DNA of 64,000 bases from Streptomyces sp. ISL-96 (lineage in GTDB: Bacteria > Actinomycetota > Actinomycetes > Streptomycetales > Streptomycetaceae), in the NCBI RefSeq assembly GCF_018614035.1, contig NZ_JAGGPA010000009.1:62001-126000 (forward strand), in the 5' to 3' direction. Position 1 is the first letter of the stretch. The number at the start of each line of letters is the position of its first letter. A program made the position numbers and the translations under genes. This document shows positions 41,942-49,714 of the stretch, piece after piece. Under the pieces are notes generated by a model. It worked only from the letters and a program-made list of their open reading frames with translations. It did not search any database and was not told where the DNA came from.

Positions 41942-43177
41942 TCACCCTACGGGGCGATCCCGCTGGCCGGGCAGCGTCGGGCGGCCGGGGGCGTACACGT
42001 CGGAGCCGGGCTTGCCCGGCTCGTGGTTCGACGAGGCCGCCGACGTGGTCGCCGAGGGTCCCGCCTGCGCGGCCGCCGCCGTACGCCTGCCCTGCTGCGG
42101 CACCGAGTCGCCGCCCTGGCCGCCCGCGGGCAGCCCTGACGCGACCGAATGCATCTCACTCTGCGGGCGCCGGGCCCGGTACGCCGCCCGGTACGCGGCC
42201 GGGGACGAGCCCAGCTGACGCCGGAAATGCCCGCGCAGCGCGACCGGCGAACGGAAGCCGCAGCGGCCCGCCACCTCGTCGACCGAGTAGTCGGACGTCT
42301 CCAGCAGACGCTGCGCCTGAAGCACCCGCTGAGTGATCAGCCACTGCAGGGGAGCGCTCCCGGTGAGGGAACGAAAGCGCCGGTCGAAGGTGCGGCGGCT
42401 CATATAGGCGCGCGCGGCCAGCGTCTCCACGTCGAACTGCTCGTGGAGATGCTCCAGCGCCCAGGCGACGACCTCGGCCAGCGGGTCGGCGCCGATCTCC
42501 TCCGGTAAAGACCTGTCGAGGTAGCGCTCCTGGCCGCCGCTTCGGCGCGGAGGTACGACGAGCCTGCGGGCCAGTGCCCCCGCCGCCTCGGTGCCGTGGT
42601 CCGTACGCACGATGTGCAGGCACAGGTCGATTCCGGCCGCCGTGCCGGCCGACGTGAGGACGTCGCCGTCGTCGACGAAGAGCTCGCGCGGATCGACGTG
42701 GACCGACGGGTAACGCTTGGCCAGCGTCGGCGCGTACATCCAGTGCGTGGTGGCCGGGCGGCCGTCGAGCAGCCCGGCTGCCGCCAGTACGAAGGCGCCG
42801 GTGCACAGCCCGACGATGCGGGCGCCCTCCTCGTGCGCGCGGCGCAGCGCGTCGAGCGCTTCCGGCGGTGGTGGCGAGGTGATGGACCGCCACGCCGGTA
42901 CGACCACGGTGCCCGCTCTGCTCATCGCCTCCAGGCCGTAGGGCGCGGTGAGTTCGAGCCCGCCGGTGGTCCGCAGCGGTCCGTCCTCGCCCGCGCACAC
43001 CAGTAGCCGGTAGCGGGGTACTCCTGCGTCCTGCCGGTCAATGCCGAACACAGAGAGCGGAATGGAGCTCTCGAAGATGGGGCCGCCGCTGAAGAGCAGC
43101 ACGGCTACGATCTCCCGGCGGCGGCGTCCGGAGAGCTTCCGTGCGGCCTCCGGTACGGCAGTGGAGTCCTGGCTCAT
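41942..43177 (-). CDS. adpA: AdpA, AraC-family developmental master regulator
   Basis: 411 residues. The N-terminal DJ-1/PfpI-like dimerisation domain is about 20-200 (FSGGPIFESSIPLSVFGIDRQDAG, VGLCTGAFVLAAAGLLDGR, VDDGDVLTSAGTAAGIDLCLHIV). The C-terminal AraC pair of helix-turn-helix motifs is about 240-340 (LAARAYMSRRTFDRRFRSLTGSAPLQWL; VDEVAGRCGFRSPVALRGHFRRQLGSSP). Residue 224, in the linker, is encoded by TTA, needing bldA tRNA. AdpA activates or represses hundreds of genes for aerial growth and antibiotics. The length is close to known AdpA. Downstream orn follows immediately. ATG 43177. Confidence 0.95.
   Translation of the reverse strand: MSQDSTAVPEAARKLSGRRRREIVAVLLFSGGPIFESSIPLSVFGIDRQDAGVPRYRLLVCAGEDGPLRTTGGLELTAPYGLEAMSRAGTVVVPAWRSITSPPPPEALDALRRAHEEGARIVGLCTGAFVLAAAGLLDGRPATTHWMYAPTLAKRYPSVHVDPRELFVDDGDVLTSAGTAAGIDLCLHIVRTDHGTEAAGALARRLVVPPRRSGGQERYLDRSLPEEIGADPLAEVVAWALEHLHEQFDVETLAARAYMSRRTFDRRFRSLTGSAPLQWLITQRVLQAQRLLETSDYSVDEVAGRCGFRSPVALRGHFRRQLGSSPAAYRAAYRARRPQSEMHSVASGLPAGGQGGDSVPQQGRRTAAAAQAGPSATTSAASSNHEPGKPGSDVYAPGRPTLPGQRDRPVG
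42506..42508 (-). promoter_or_regulatory. In-frame TTA codon (bldA control point) in adpA
   Basis: Codon 224 (DRS-L-PEE) is TTA on the minus strand. This is the conserved bldA-dependent codon of adpA in Streptomyces, linking its translation to the developmental Leu-tRNA. Confidence 0.93.
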
Positions 43178-43545
43178 GACGCTAAGCCCCCCTTGGTGTT
43201 CGCGTCCTCTCGGTCCTGCACGTTTCCCCTCGGTCCTGCATGATTCCCCCGCCGTATATACCCATGATCGAATCTACTGTGTCCGGTGGCGCCGGCGTGA
43301 CAACTTCGGCATTCGGCACTATGTCGACAAGGCCACTTGGCGCGAAGCATTCGATCACGAAGCGTTCCACTCACGGGCCCCGCAGGGAAGTGCGCGTCCC
43401 GCTCATGGCCCGTCCCCGTAGGGTGCATTGGCCGGAGACGGTCCTTTCATGCCTGGTGGAACGGGGGTGGGGAGGGTATTTCGACAAGGGTTGGGTAGCG
43501 GCCAGAAGTTGGCTGAAAAGGTACGGTCCCGTGTGTGCGAGCCCG
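43178..43545. other. adpA upstream region with 20-bp tandem repeat
   Basis: The 368-base leader contains two tandem 20-bp units, CTCGGTCCTGCACGTTTCCC (43209-43228) and CTCGGTCCTGCATGATTCCC (43229-43248). They differ at two bases. An AT-rich patch GTATATACCCATGATCGAAT lies at 43254-43273. TGGCGCGAAG at 43339-43348 matches the AdpA consensus TGGCSNGWWY at nine of ten positions, so autoregulation is plausible. No gene is convincing here. Confidence 0.6.
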
Positions 43546-43872
43546 TCATTCTCCCGGCGCGCTTCTTCCGGCATGACGCCCGCCCCGCCGCGCCCCCGGC
43601 ACCTTCGCCTGTTCCCGCTTCCGTACCGCCGCGATTTCCCCGGCCGCCTCGGCCGCCGCGCGCTCGGACCGGCGCAGGAGTACCCGGCAGACGGCGGTCA
43701 CGGCAGTGAGCCCCAGCGCGGCGGCGGCCGCCCCGCCGAACGACATCCCGTACACGACGAGCACCACAGGGACGAGGGCGCAGCTGAACGCGGCCCACCG
43801 CACCACCTCGCCGACAGTGTCGCCGACCGGAGCGGCGGCAGGAGTGGCGGGGGTGGTCGAAGGTCCGGGCAC
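43546..43872 (-). CDS. Small two-span membrane protein
   Basis: 108 residues from GTG 43872 with GAGGAG about eight bases upstream. Membrane segments AAFSCALVPVVLVVYGMSFG and GGAAAAALGLTAVTAVCRVLL are followed by a basic cytoplasmic tail (LRRSERAAAEAAGEIAAVRKREQAK). Located upstream of adpA on the same strand, 368 bases away, and divergent from the stress protein. No function recognised. Confidence 0.7.
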   Translation of the reverse strand: MPGPSTTPATPAAAPVGDTVGEVVRWAAFSCALVPVVLVVYGMSFGGAAAAALGLTAVTAVCRVLLRRSERAAAEAAGEIAAVRKREQAKVPGARRGGRHAGRSAPGE

Positions 43873-44187
43873 GGCGGGCTCCTCACGTACGCGGGCTTGG
43901 GCTCGTGACTAACGTACGGCGGGCCCGGGTGGTCACCGGTGGGTGAGCCTGTCGAGACAGCGTGTAATGGCCAACCGGCATTGCCTTACGGGCCGGGCTC
44001 GTGCATGCTCCCTGGAACGCCGCGTGAGGGACGGCGGGCTCTGGGCAGGAGAGGAGTGTCGCCGTACCCTTGGGGGTATGGGCTTGGGAAGATGATTCCC
44101 GGACACCGCTCCACCGCCCTTGCCACTGCTTCCCTCGACAAAAGCGACCAGCGACCCCTCCCAAGAGGATTCTTCGCCGAGACACCC
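43873..44187. other. Divergent promoter region
   Basis: Lies between the small membrane protein gene and the universal stress protein gene. It contains no gene. An in-frame ATG at 44092 would extend the stress protein by 32 residues, but that sequence does not look conserved. A short inverted motif GTACCCTTGGGGGTAT lies at 44063-44078. Confidence 0.4.
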
Positions 44188-44709
44188 ATGGCCGGTCACG
44201 AACTCCCCGAACCCGCAGACCGCAAGCAGGTTGTCGATCCTCTGGACGACCTCCGGGCGGCGGAAGAAACACGCCATTCTTGCGATCCCGCCTTCCAGCA
44301 CGGCGTGGTCGTCGGCTTCGACGGCTCCACGTCCAGTGAGCGGGCGCTTTCGTACGCGATCGGCATGGCGGTGCGGTCGGGCTCCGGTCTGATCATCGTC
44401 CATGTCGCCAACCGGCTGCCGACCACGGTCTGGGCGGGCTGCGAGCCCCCCGTCTTCGTGGACGTACCGGATCACCGCACCGAGGTGCTGGGGCTGGAGC
44501 TGGCCTGCGCGGGCTATCTCGCCGAAGTGCCGTGGATCCTCGTCGAGCGCGGTGGCGACATCTGCCACGAGCTGGAGGAGGTCGGCCAGGAGTACTCGGC
44601 CGACGCGATCGTGGTCGGCTCGACGCACGGCATCGTCGGGCGGATCTTCGGCTCGGTGGCGGGCCGGCTGGCGCGGCGCGCGCAGCGGCCGGTCATTGTG
44701 ATCCCGTAA
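44188..44709 (+). CDS. Universal stress protein family
   Basis: 173 residues from ATG 44188. The opening MAGHELPEPADRKQ is followed by a UspA fold: GVVVGFDGSTSSERALSYAIGMAV (about 45-70), SGLIIVHVANRLP, and the ATP-binding loop VVGSTHGIVGRIFGSVAGRLARRAQRPVIVIP. The G-2x-G-9x-G(S/T) pattern suggests ATP binding. Stand-alone; its role is probably in stress adaptation. It converges with glmS through a shared terminator. Confidence 0.87.
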   Translation: MAGHELPEPADRKQVVDPLDDLRAAEETRHSCDPAFQHGVVVGFDGSTSSERALSYAIGMAVRSGSGLIIVHVANRLPTTVWAGCEPPVFVDVPDHRTEVLGLELACAGYLAEVPWILVERGGDICHELEEVGQEYSADAIVVGSTHGIVGRIFGSVAGRLARRAQRPVIVIP

Positions 44710-44730
44710 CCCGTTCGTACGGGATCACAA
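44696..44730. terminator. Bidirectional hairpin between convergent genes
   Basis: A perfect 13-bp inverted repeat TTGTGATCCCGTA / TACGGGATCACAA with a 9-base loop. The left arm includes the end of the stress protein gene. Confidence 0.8.
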
Positions 44731-44754
44731 CGACCTTCTGGCTGCCGGCGGCTG

Positions 44755-46572
44755 CTACTCGACCGTCACGGACTTGGCGAGGTTACGCGGCTTGTCGATG
44801 TCGCGGCCCATGGCCAGTGCCGTGTGGTATGCGAGGAGTTGGAGCGGAATGCCCATGAGGATCGGGTCCAGCTCCGTCTCGTTCTTCGGGACCACAATGG
44901 TGTGGTCGGCCTTTTCCTGCTCGCGGTGCGCGACCGCCAGGATCCGGCCGCTGCGCGCCTTGATCTCCTCCAGCGCCGCCCGGTTCTTCTCCAGCAGCTC
45001 GTCGTCGGGCACGATCGCGACCGTCGGCAGCGCGGGCTCGATCAGCGCGAGCGGGCCGTGCTTGAGCTCGGAGGCCGGGTACGCCTCGGCGTGGATGTAG
45101 GAGATCTCCTTCAGCTTGAGGGAGGCCTCCAGCGCCACCGGGTAGCCGCGGACCCGCCCGATGAACATCATCGACTGGGCGCCCGCGTACTCCTCGGCGA
45201 TCTTCTTGATGTCGTCCTCGGTCTCCAGGATCTCCGCGATCTGGGCGGGCAGCTTGCGCAGGCCCGCGATCAGCCGCTTGCCGTCCGAGACCGACAGGTC
45301 GCGGATGCGGCCCAGGTGCAGGGAGAGCAGTGCGAAGGCGACCACCGTGTTGGTGAAGCACTTGGTGGAGACGACGCAGACCTCGGGCCCGGCGTGGACG
45401 TACATGCCGCCGTCGGCCTCGCGGGCGATCGCCGAGCCGACGACGTTGACGACGCCGAGGACGCGGGCGCCCTTGCGCTTCAGCTCCTGCACGGCGGCGA
45501 GGACGTCGTACGTCTCACCGGACTGGGAGACCGCGACGTAGAGGGTGTCGGGGTCCACGACCGGGTTGCGGTAGCGGAACTCGGACGCCGGCTCGGCGTC
45601 GGCGGGGATGCGCGCCAGCTCCTCGATCAGCTGCGCGCCGATCATGCCCGCGTGGTACGAGGTGCCGCAGCCGAGGATCTTGACGCGGCGGATGCCGCGC
45701 GCCTCGCGGGCGTCCAGGTTCAGGCCGCCCAGGTGCACGGTGGAGAAGCGGTCGTCGATGCGGCCGCGCAGCACGCGGTCCACGGCGTCGGCCTGCTCGG
45801 AGATCTCCTTGTGCATGTACGTGTCGTGGCCGCCCATGTCGTACGACTCGGCCTCCCACTCCACGGTGGTCGGCGTGGCCGTCGTACGCGAGCCCTCGGT
45901 GGTGTACGTACGGAAGTCGTCGGCCTTGAGGGTGGCCATCTCGCCGTCTTCGAGGGTGACGATCTGGCGGGTGTGCGAGACGAGCGCGGCGATGTCGGAG
46001 GCGACGAACATCTCCTTCTCGCCGATGCCGAGGACGACCGGCGAGCCGTTGCGGGCCACGACGATGCGGTCGGAGAAGTCGGCGTGCATGACGGCGATGC
46101 CGTACGTGCCCTCGACGTGGCGCAGCGCCTCGCGGACCTTCTCCTCAAGGGTGACCGCCTGGGAGCGGGCGACGAGGTGGACGAGGACCTCGGTGTCGGT
46201 CTCGGAGAGGAACTCGACGCCGTCGGCGACCAGCTTCGCGCGCAGCTCGGTGGCGTTGTCGATGATGCCGTTGTGTACGACGGCGACCTTGCCCTCGGCG
46301 TCGAGGTGCGGGTGCGCGTTCTCGTCGCTCGGGGCGCCGTGGGTGGCCCAGCGGGTGTGCGCGATGCCGGTGGTGCCGGCGAAGCGCTTGGGGACCTTGG
46401 CCTCCAGGTCGCGGACGCGGCCCTTCGCCTTGACCATCTTCAGGCCGCTGGCCTTCGGGCTCGTGATGACGATGCCCGCCGAGTCGTAGCCGCGGTACTC
46501 CAGGCGCTGGAGGCCTTCGAGCAGCAGCGGGGCGACGTCACGCTTGCCGATATAACCGACGATTCCGCACAT
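44755..46572 (-). CDS. glmS: Glutamine-fructose-6-phosphate aminotransferase
   Basis: 605 residues. The N-terminal glutaminase domain begins MCGIVGYIGKRD with catalytic Cys2; ADGVEFLSETDTEV and SDIAALV follow. Two SIS isomerase domains occupy about 290-420 and 460-590 (ILGCGTSYHAGMIGAQLIEEL, VSQSGETYDVLAA, PASELKHGPLALIEP, KSVTVE at the end). It makes glucosamine-6-phosphate, the entry to cell-wall amino sugars. No ribozyme is seen upstream. Its neighbour is a hexosaminidase. ATG 46572. Confidence 0.96.
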   Translation of the reverse strand: MCGIVGYIGKRDVAPLLLEGLQRLEYRGYDSAGIVITSPKASGLKMVKAKGRVRDLEAKVPKRFAGTTGIAHTRWATHGAPSDENAHPHLDAEGKVAVVHNGIIDNATELRAKLVADGVEFLSETDTEVLVHLVARSQAVTLEEKVREALRHVEGTYGIAVMHADFSDRIVVARNGSPVVLGIGEKEMFVASDIAALVSHTRQIVTLEDGEMATLKADDFRTYTTEGSRTTATPTTVEWEAESYDMGGHDTYMHKEISEQADAVDRVLRGRIDDRFSTVHLGGLNLDAREARGIRRVKILGCGTSYHAGMIGAQLIEELARIPADAEPASEFRYRNPVVDPDTLYVAVSQSGETYDVLAAVQELKRKGARVLGVVNVVGSAIAREADGGMYVHAGPEVCVVSTKCFTNTVVAFALLSLHLGRIRDLSVSDGKRLIAGLRKLPAQIAEILETEDDIKKIAEEYAGAQSMMFIGRVRGYPVALEASLKLKEISYIHAEAYPASELKHGPLALIEPALPTVAIVPDDELLEKNRAALEEIKARSGRILAVAHREQEKADHTIVVPKNETELDPILMGIPLQLLAYHTALAMGRDIDKPRNLAKSVTVE

Positions 46573-46617
46573 ACAGTCTGTATCCCTCGAGTCGTGTGGT
46601 GTGGGTGCCCGGCCGTG

Positions 46618-46899
46618 TCAGCCGTAGACGATGCGGCGCAGCTGGCGGAGTGAGAGTTCCGGCGGCGCCACGGCGCGGTGTGGCAGCTCGGCCGCGATCC
46701 GTTCGAAGATCTCCGTGTTCACCAGGCCGCCGGACTGCAGCTCGCGGTGGCGGCGGCGCACAAAGTCCTCGGCCGTCTCGTCGAAGTACGCGAGTACGTC
46801 GAGCACCACCCGGGCGGCCTCACCGCGCGGGAGCGCGGTGCTGCGGACCAGATGGTCGATGAGGTCGTCGTACGGGGACGACGGGCGGCGATCGAGCAC
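46618..46899 (-). CDS. Conserved hypothetical helical protein
   Basis: About 93 residues from GTG 46899. The conserved part reads DDLIDHLVRSTALPRGEAARVVLDVLAYFDETAEDFVRRRHRELQSGGLVNTEIFERIAAELPHRAVAPPELSLRQLRRIVYG. It is helical, without a recognised domain. The start is uncertain; TTG 46935 is also in frame, and a longer frame to 47145 runs into the divergent promoter. It lies upstream of glmS on the same strand with a 45-base gap. Confidence 0.6.
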   Translation of the reverse strand: MLDRRPSSPYDDLIDHLVRSTALPRGEAARVVLDVLAYFDETAEDFVRRRHRELQSGGLVNTEIFERIAAELPHRAVAPPELSLRQLRRIVYG

Positions 46900-47036
46900 C
46901 CGGTAGATACTGCGGGGGATTCGGGGCGTACGCAAGAAATCTGCCCGTAATCGGGCAGGATTTCGGTCACAGAGGGGAAAGTGTGGGCCGGAGTCCCGTC
47001 CGGCTTGCGGCGGACGCGCGGGACACGAGATGGGGA

Positions 47037-47052
47037 AGTGGTCTAAACCCTT
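47037..47052. promoter_or_regulatory. DasR-like site (dre)
   Basis: AGTGGTCTAAACCCTT matches the dre consensus ACTGGTCTAGACCACT at 12 of 16 positions including TGGTCTA. It lies 85 bases upstream of the hexosaminidase start. DasR controls GlcNAc and chitin genes. Confidence 0.65.
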
Positions 47053-47136
47053 GACCCTGGACGGGGTGCGCGATACGCATGGTGACCATTCGCCTGCACC
47101 ACGCCACCGTTGCGAAGCCCGCTGAAGGGACCGCTC

Positions 47137-48744
47137 GTGAGTCAACGCAGAAGGATTCCACGCCTGTTCGCCCCGCTGCTGCTCGTCGTCGCCGTCGGCG
47201 CGACGAGCATCGCGGCCGCTCCGGCCGCCGCCGAGCCGGCCGCCGAAGCGAGACCGTTGGGCCAGGTGATTCCGGCGCCCGCCTCCGTCTCAGAGGGCGG
47301 GTCTTCTTATGCCCTCACGAGCCGTACGCGCATCAGGGTCGACGACGAATCGCGCGAGGCGCGGCGGATCGGCTCGTACCTCGCGGACATACTGCGTCCC
47401 TCCACCGGCTTCCCCCTGCCCGTCACCGACTGGGACGCCAGGGACGGCATCCGGCTGCGGCTCGACTCCGAGGACGACTCGCTGGGCGACGAGGGCTACC
47501 GGCTGGAGTCCGGCCGCCACGGCGTGACCATCAGCGCCCTCAAGCCCGCCGGGCTCTTCCACGGCGTGCAGACGCTCCGTCAGCTGCTGCCCGCCTCGGT
47601 GGAGAAGGACACGCGGCAGCAGGGGCCGTGGGTCGTCGCGGGCGGCAGCATCAAGGACGTGCCGCGCTACGGCTACCGGGGCGCGATGCTCGACGTCTCG
47701 CGGCACTTCTTCAGCGTGGACAAGGTCAAGACGTACATCGACCAGATGGCGCTCTACAAGATCAACAAGCTGCACCTGCACCTCACCGACGACCAGGGCT
47801 GGCGCATCGCCATCGACTCCTGGCCCCGGCTGGCGACGTACGGCGGCTCCACCCAGGTCGGCGGCGGTCCCGGCGGCTACTACACGAAGGCCGAGTACAA
47901 GGAGATCCTGCGGTACGCCGCCTCCCGTCACCTGGAGGTCGTCCCCGAAATGGACATCCCCGGCCACACCAACGCGGCGCTCGCCTCGTACGCCGAGCTG
48001 AACTGCAACGGCGTCGCGCCGCCCCTCTACACGGGGACCAACGTGGGCTTCAGCTCGCTGTGCGTGCCGAAGGACATCACGTACCGCTTCCTGGACGACG
48101 TGGTGCGTGAGATCGCCGCGATGACGCCCGGCAAGTACTTCCACATCGGCGGCGACGAGGCGCACTCCACGCCGCACGCGGACTACGTCACCTTCATGGA
48201 CAAGGCGCAGGCCATCGTCGGGAAGTACGGCAAGACGGTGATGGGCTGGCACCAGCTGACGGGCGGGAACCCGGTCGAGGGCGCCGTCGCCCAGTACTGG
48301 GGTCTCGACAGGACCTCGGCCACGGAGAAGGCGCAGGTCGCCAATGCCGCCAAGAACGGGACGAAGCTGGTGCTGTCGCCGGCGGACCGGGCGTACCTCG
48401 ACATGAAGTACGACAAGAGCACGCCGCTGGGACTCAACTGGGCGGGCTACGTGGAAGTGGAGCGCTCGTACGACTGGAACCCGGGGAACTACCTGCCGGG
48501 TGCGCCGGCCGAGTCCGTCCTGGGGGTCGAGGCGCCCATGTGGTCGGAGACCGTCTGGACCAACGACCAGGTCGAGTACATGGCGTTCCCGAGGCTGCCG
48601 GGCATCGCGGAGCTCGGCTGGTCGCCCGCGGCCACGCACGACTGGGACACGTACAAGGTGCGGCTGGCGGCGCAGGGGCCGCGGATGTCCGCGCTGGGGA
48701 TCGACTACTACCGCTCGGCGCAGGTGCCGTGGGCTGCGGAGTAG
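47137..48744 (+). CDS. Secreted GH20 beta-N-acetylhexosaminidase
   Basis: 535 residues. GTG 47137 has GAAGGGA about seven bases upstream. The signal peptide RRRIPRLFAPLLLVVAVGATSIAAAPAAAEP ends near residue 33. A GH20b N-terminal domain runs to about 170. The catalytic domain has RGAMLDVSRHFFSVDKVKTYID, LHLHLTDDQGWRI, EMDIPGHTNA and the Asp340-Glu341 pair in HIGGDEAHSTP. It removes terminal GlcNAc (chitobiose or wall fragments). With glmS and a DasR site it belongs to amino-sugar metabolism. Confidence 0.94.
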   Translation: MSQRRRIPRLFAPLLLVVAVGATSIAAAPAAAEPAAEARPLGQVIPAPASVSEGGSSYALTSRTRIRVDDESREARRIGSYLADILRPSTGFPLPVTDWDARDGIRLRLDSEDDSLGDEGYRLESGRHGVTISALKPAGLFHGVQTLRQLLPASVEKDTRQQGPWVVAGGSIKDVPRYGYRGAMLDVSRHFFSVDKVKTYIDQMALYKINKLHLHLTDDQGWRIAIDSWPRLATYGGSTQVGGGPGGYYTKAEYKEILRYAASRHLEVVPEMDIPGHTNAALASYAELNCNGVAPPLYTGTNVGFSSLCVPKDITYRFLDDVVREIAAMTPGKYFHIGGDEAHSTPHADYVTFMDKAQAIVGKYGKTVMGWHQLTGGNPVEGAVAQYWGLDRTSATEKAQVANAAKNGTKLVLSPADRAYLDMKYDKSTPLGLNWAGYVEVERSYDWNPGNYLPGAPAESVLGVEAPMWSETVWTNDQVEYMAFPRLPGIAELGWSPAATHDWDTYKVRLAAQGPRMSALGIDYYRSAQVPWAAE

Positions 48745-48781
48745 CGGCGGCTGGATCCGTCGGCCCCGGCCCCTGTCACCG

Positions 48782-49593
48782 TCAGACGACCTTCTTGGCC
48801 TTCTCGATGGCCTCGGCGAGGTCTTCGAGGATCGGGGCGCACTTGTCGTAGGAGTAAATCGGCTCCGTGGTGCGCGGGACGACCTGGCCGGCCTTGACGG
48901 CGGGCAGCCGGGTCCAGGTCGGCTTGTCCTTGAGGGCGGACGGCTGCAGGACGGCGGTCCGGTTGTCCATCATGATGATGTCGGCCGGGTACTTGTCGAC
49001 GTTCTCCCAGCTGAGCTCCTCGAAGAAGCCGGCCGCGTTCACCTTCGGCTCGACGAACTTCACGCCCAGCTCCTGGAAGTAGAGCGTGTCCGCCGCCGTC
49101 TTCGCGAGGGTGACGTAGAAGAGGTCCGGGCTCGCGGAGCCGATCATGACCCTGACCTTCGGGTTGGCCTTGGCGGCCTGGCGCAGGCGTTCGGCGGCCT
49201 TCTCGAAACGGACCTTGGAGTCGGTGATCTTCTTGGACTTGATGTCGGCGCCCAGGGACTCGGCGAGGTCGGCGTGGCGCTGGATCGCCTTGGGGATGGT
49301 GGTCTCGGCGGCCCACAGCGCGACGCTCGGAGCGCCGACCTTGAGGATCTTCGCGGTGAACTGCTCGGGGACGTAACGCCCGTGAACGCGACGATGTTCT
49401 TGGGGGTGGCCGGCTGCTTCGCCGTCTTGCCGCGGTCGTCCTTGAAGGACCACGGCCCCGACTTCCCGGTGGCCGTCTCCTCGTTCTTCGCGGCGGTCTT
49501 CCCGCAGGCGGTCAGCGCGGCGCCGATGCCGAGGGCGCCACCGACGGCCAGCAGGCTGCGACGGGAGAGGCGGGAAGGTCGGGCGTGAGGCAT
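48782..49593 (-). pseudogene. desE: Ferric-siderophore-binding lipoprotein (DesE-like), internally deleted
   Basis: The 5' part (ATG 49593) encodes MPHARPSRLSRRSLLAVGGA, a lipobox LTAC and PWSFKDDRGKTAKQPATPKNIVAFTG. The 3' part in another frame continues VPEQFTAKILKVGAPSVALW through SASPDLFYVTLAKTAADTLYFQELGVKF, SWENVDKYPADIIMMDN and KCAPILEDLAEAIEKAKKVV. Compared with the family, roughly 70-80 residues between them are missing, and the join near 49371-49385 is out of frame. So the protein cannot be made whole. The iron box upstream is intact. A sequencing error could explain a frameshift but not the missing residues. Confidence 0.8.
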
Positions 49594-49653
49594 GACGGTG
49601 TCTGCTTTCGTACGTGCGGCTGGGGTCCTGGTCCACAGGTGGACAAGTTGAAG

Positions 49654-49672
49654 TTAGGTTAGGCTAACCTTA
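49654..49672. promoter_or_regulatory. DmdR/IdeR iron box
   Basis: TTAGGTTAGGCTAACCTTA is a near-perfect 19-bp palindrome matching the iron box consensus. It is 61 bases upstream of the desE-like remnant and 43 bases from the divergent histidine kinase start, with a run of ten Gs between. Confidence 0.9.
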
Positions 49673-49714
49673 CAAGCTGTCCGGGGGGGGGGTTCCTGGC
49701 GCTACGCTGCGCCG

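Noticed and set aside
46573..46617. glmS ribozyme
   Set aside because: Only 45 bases separate glmS from the upstream gene and no ribozyme core is present; actinobacterial glmS genes normally lack it.
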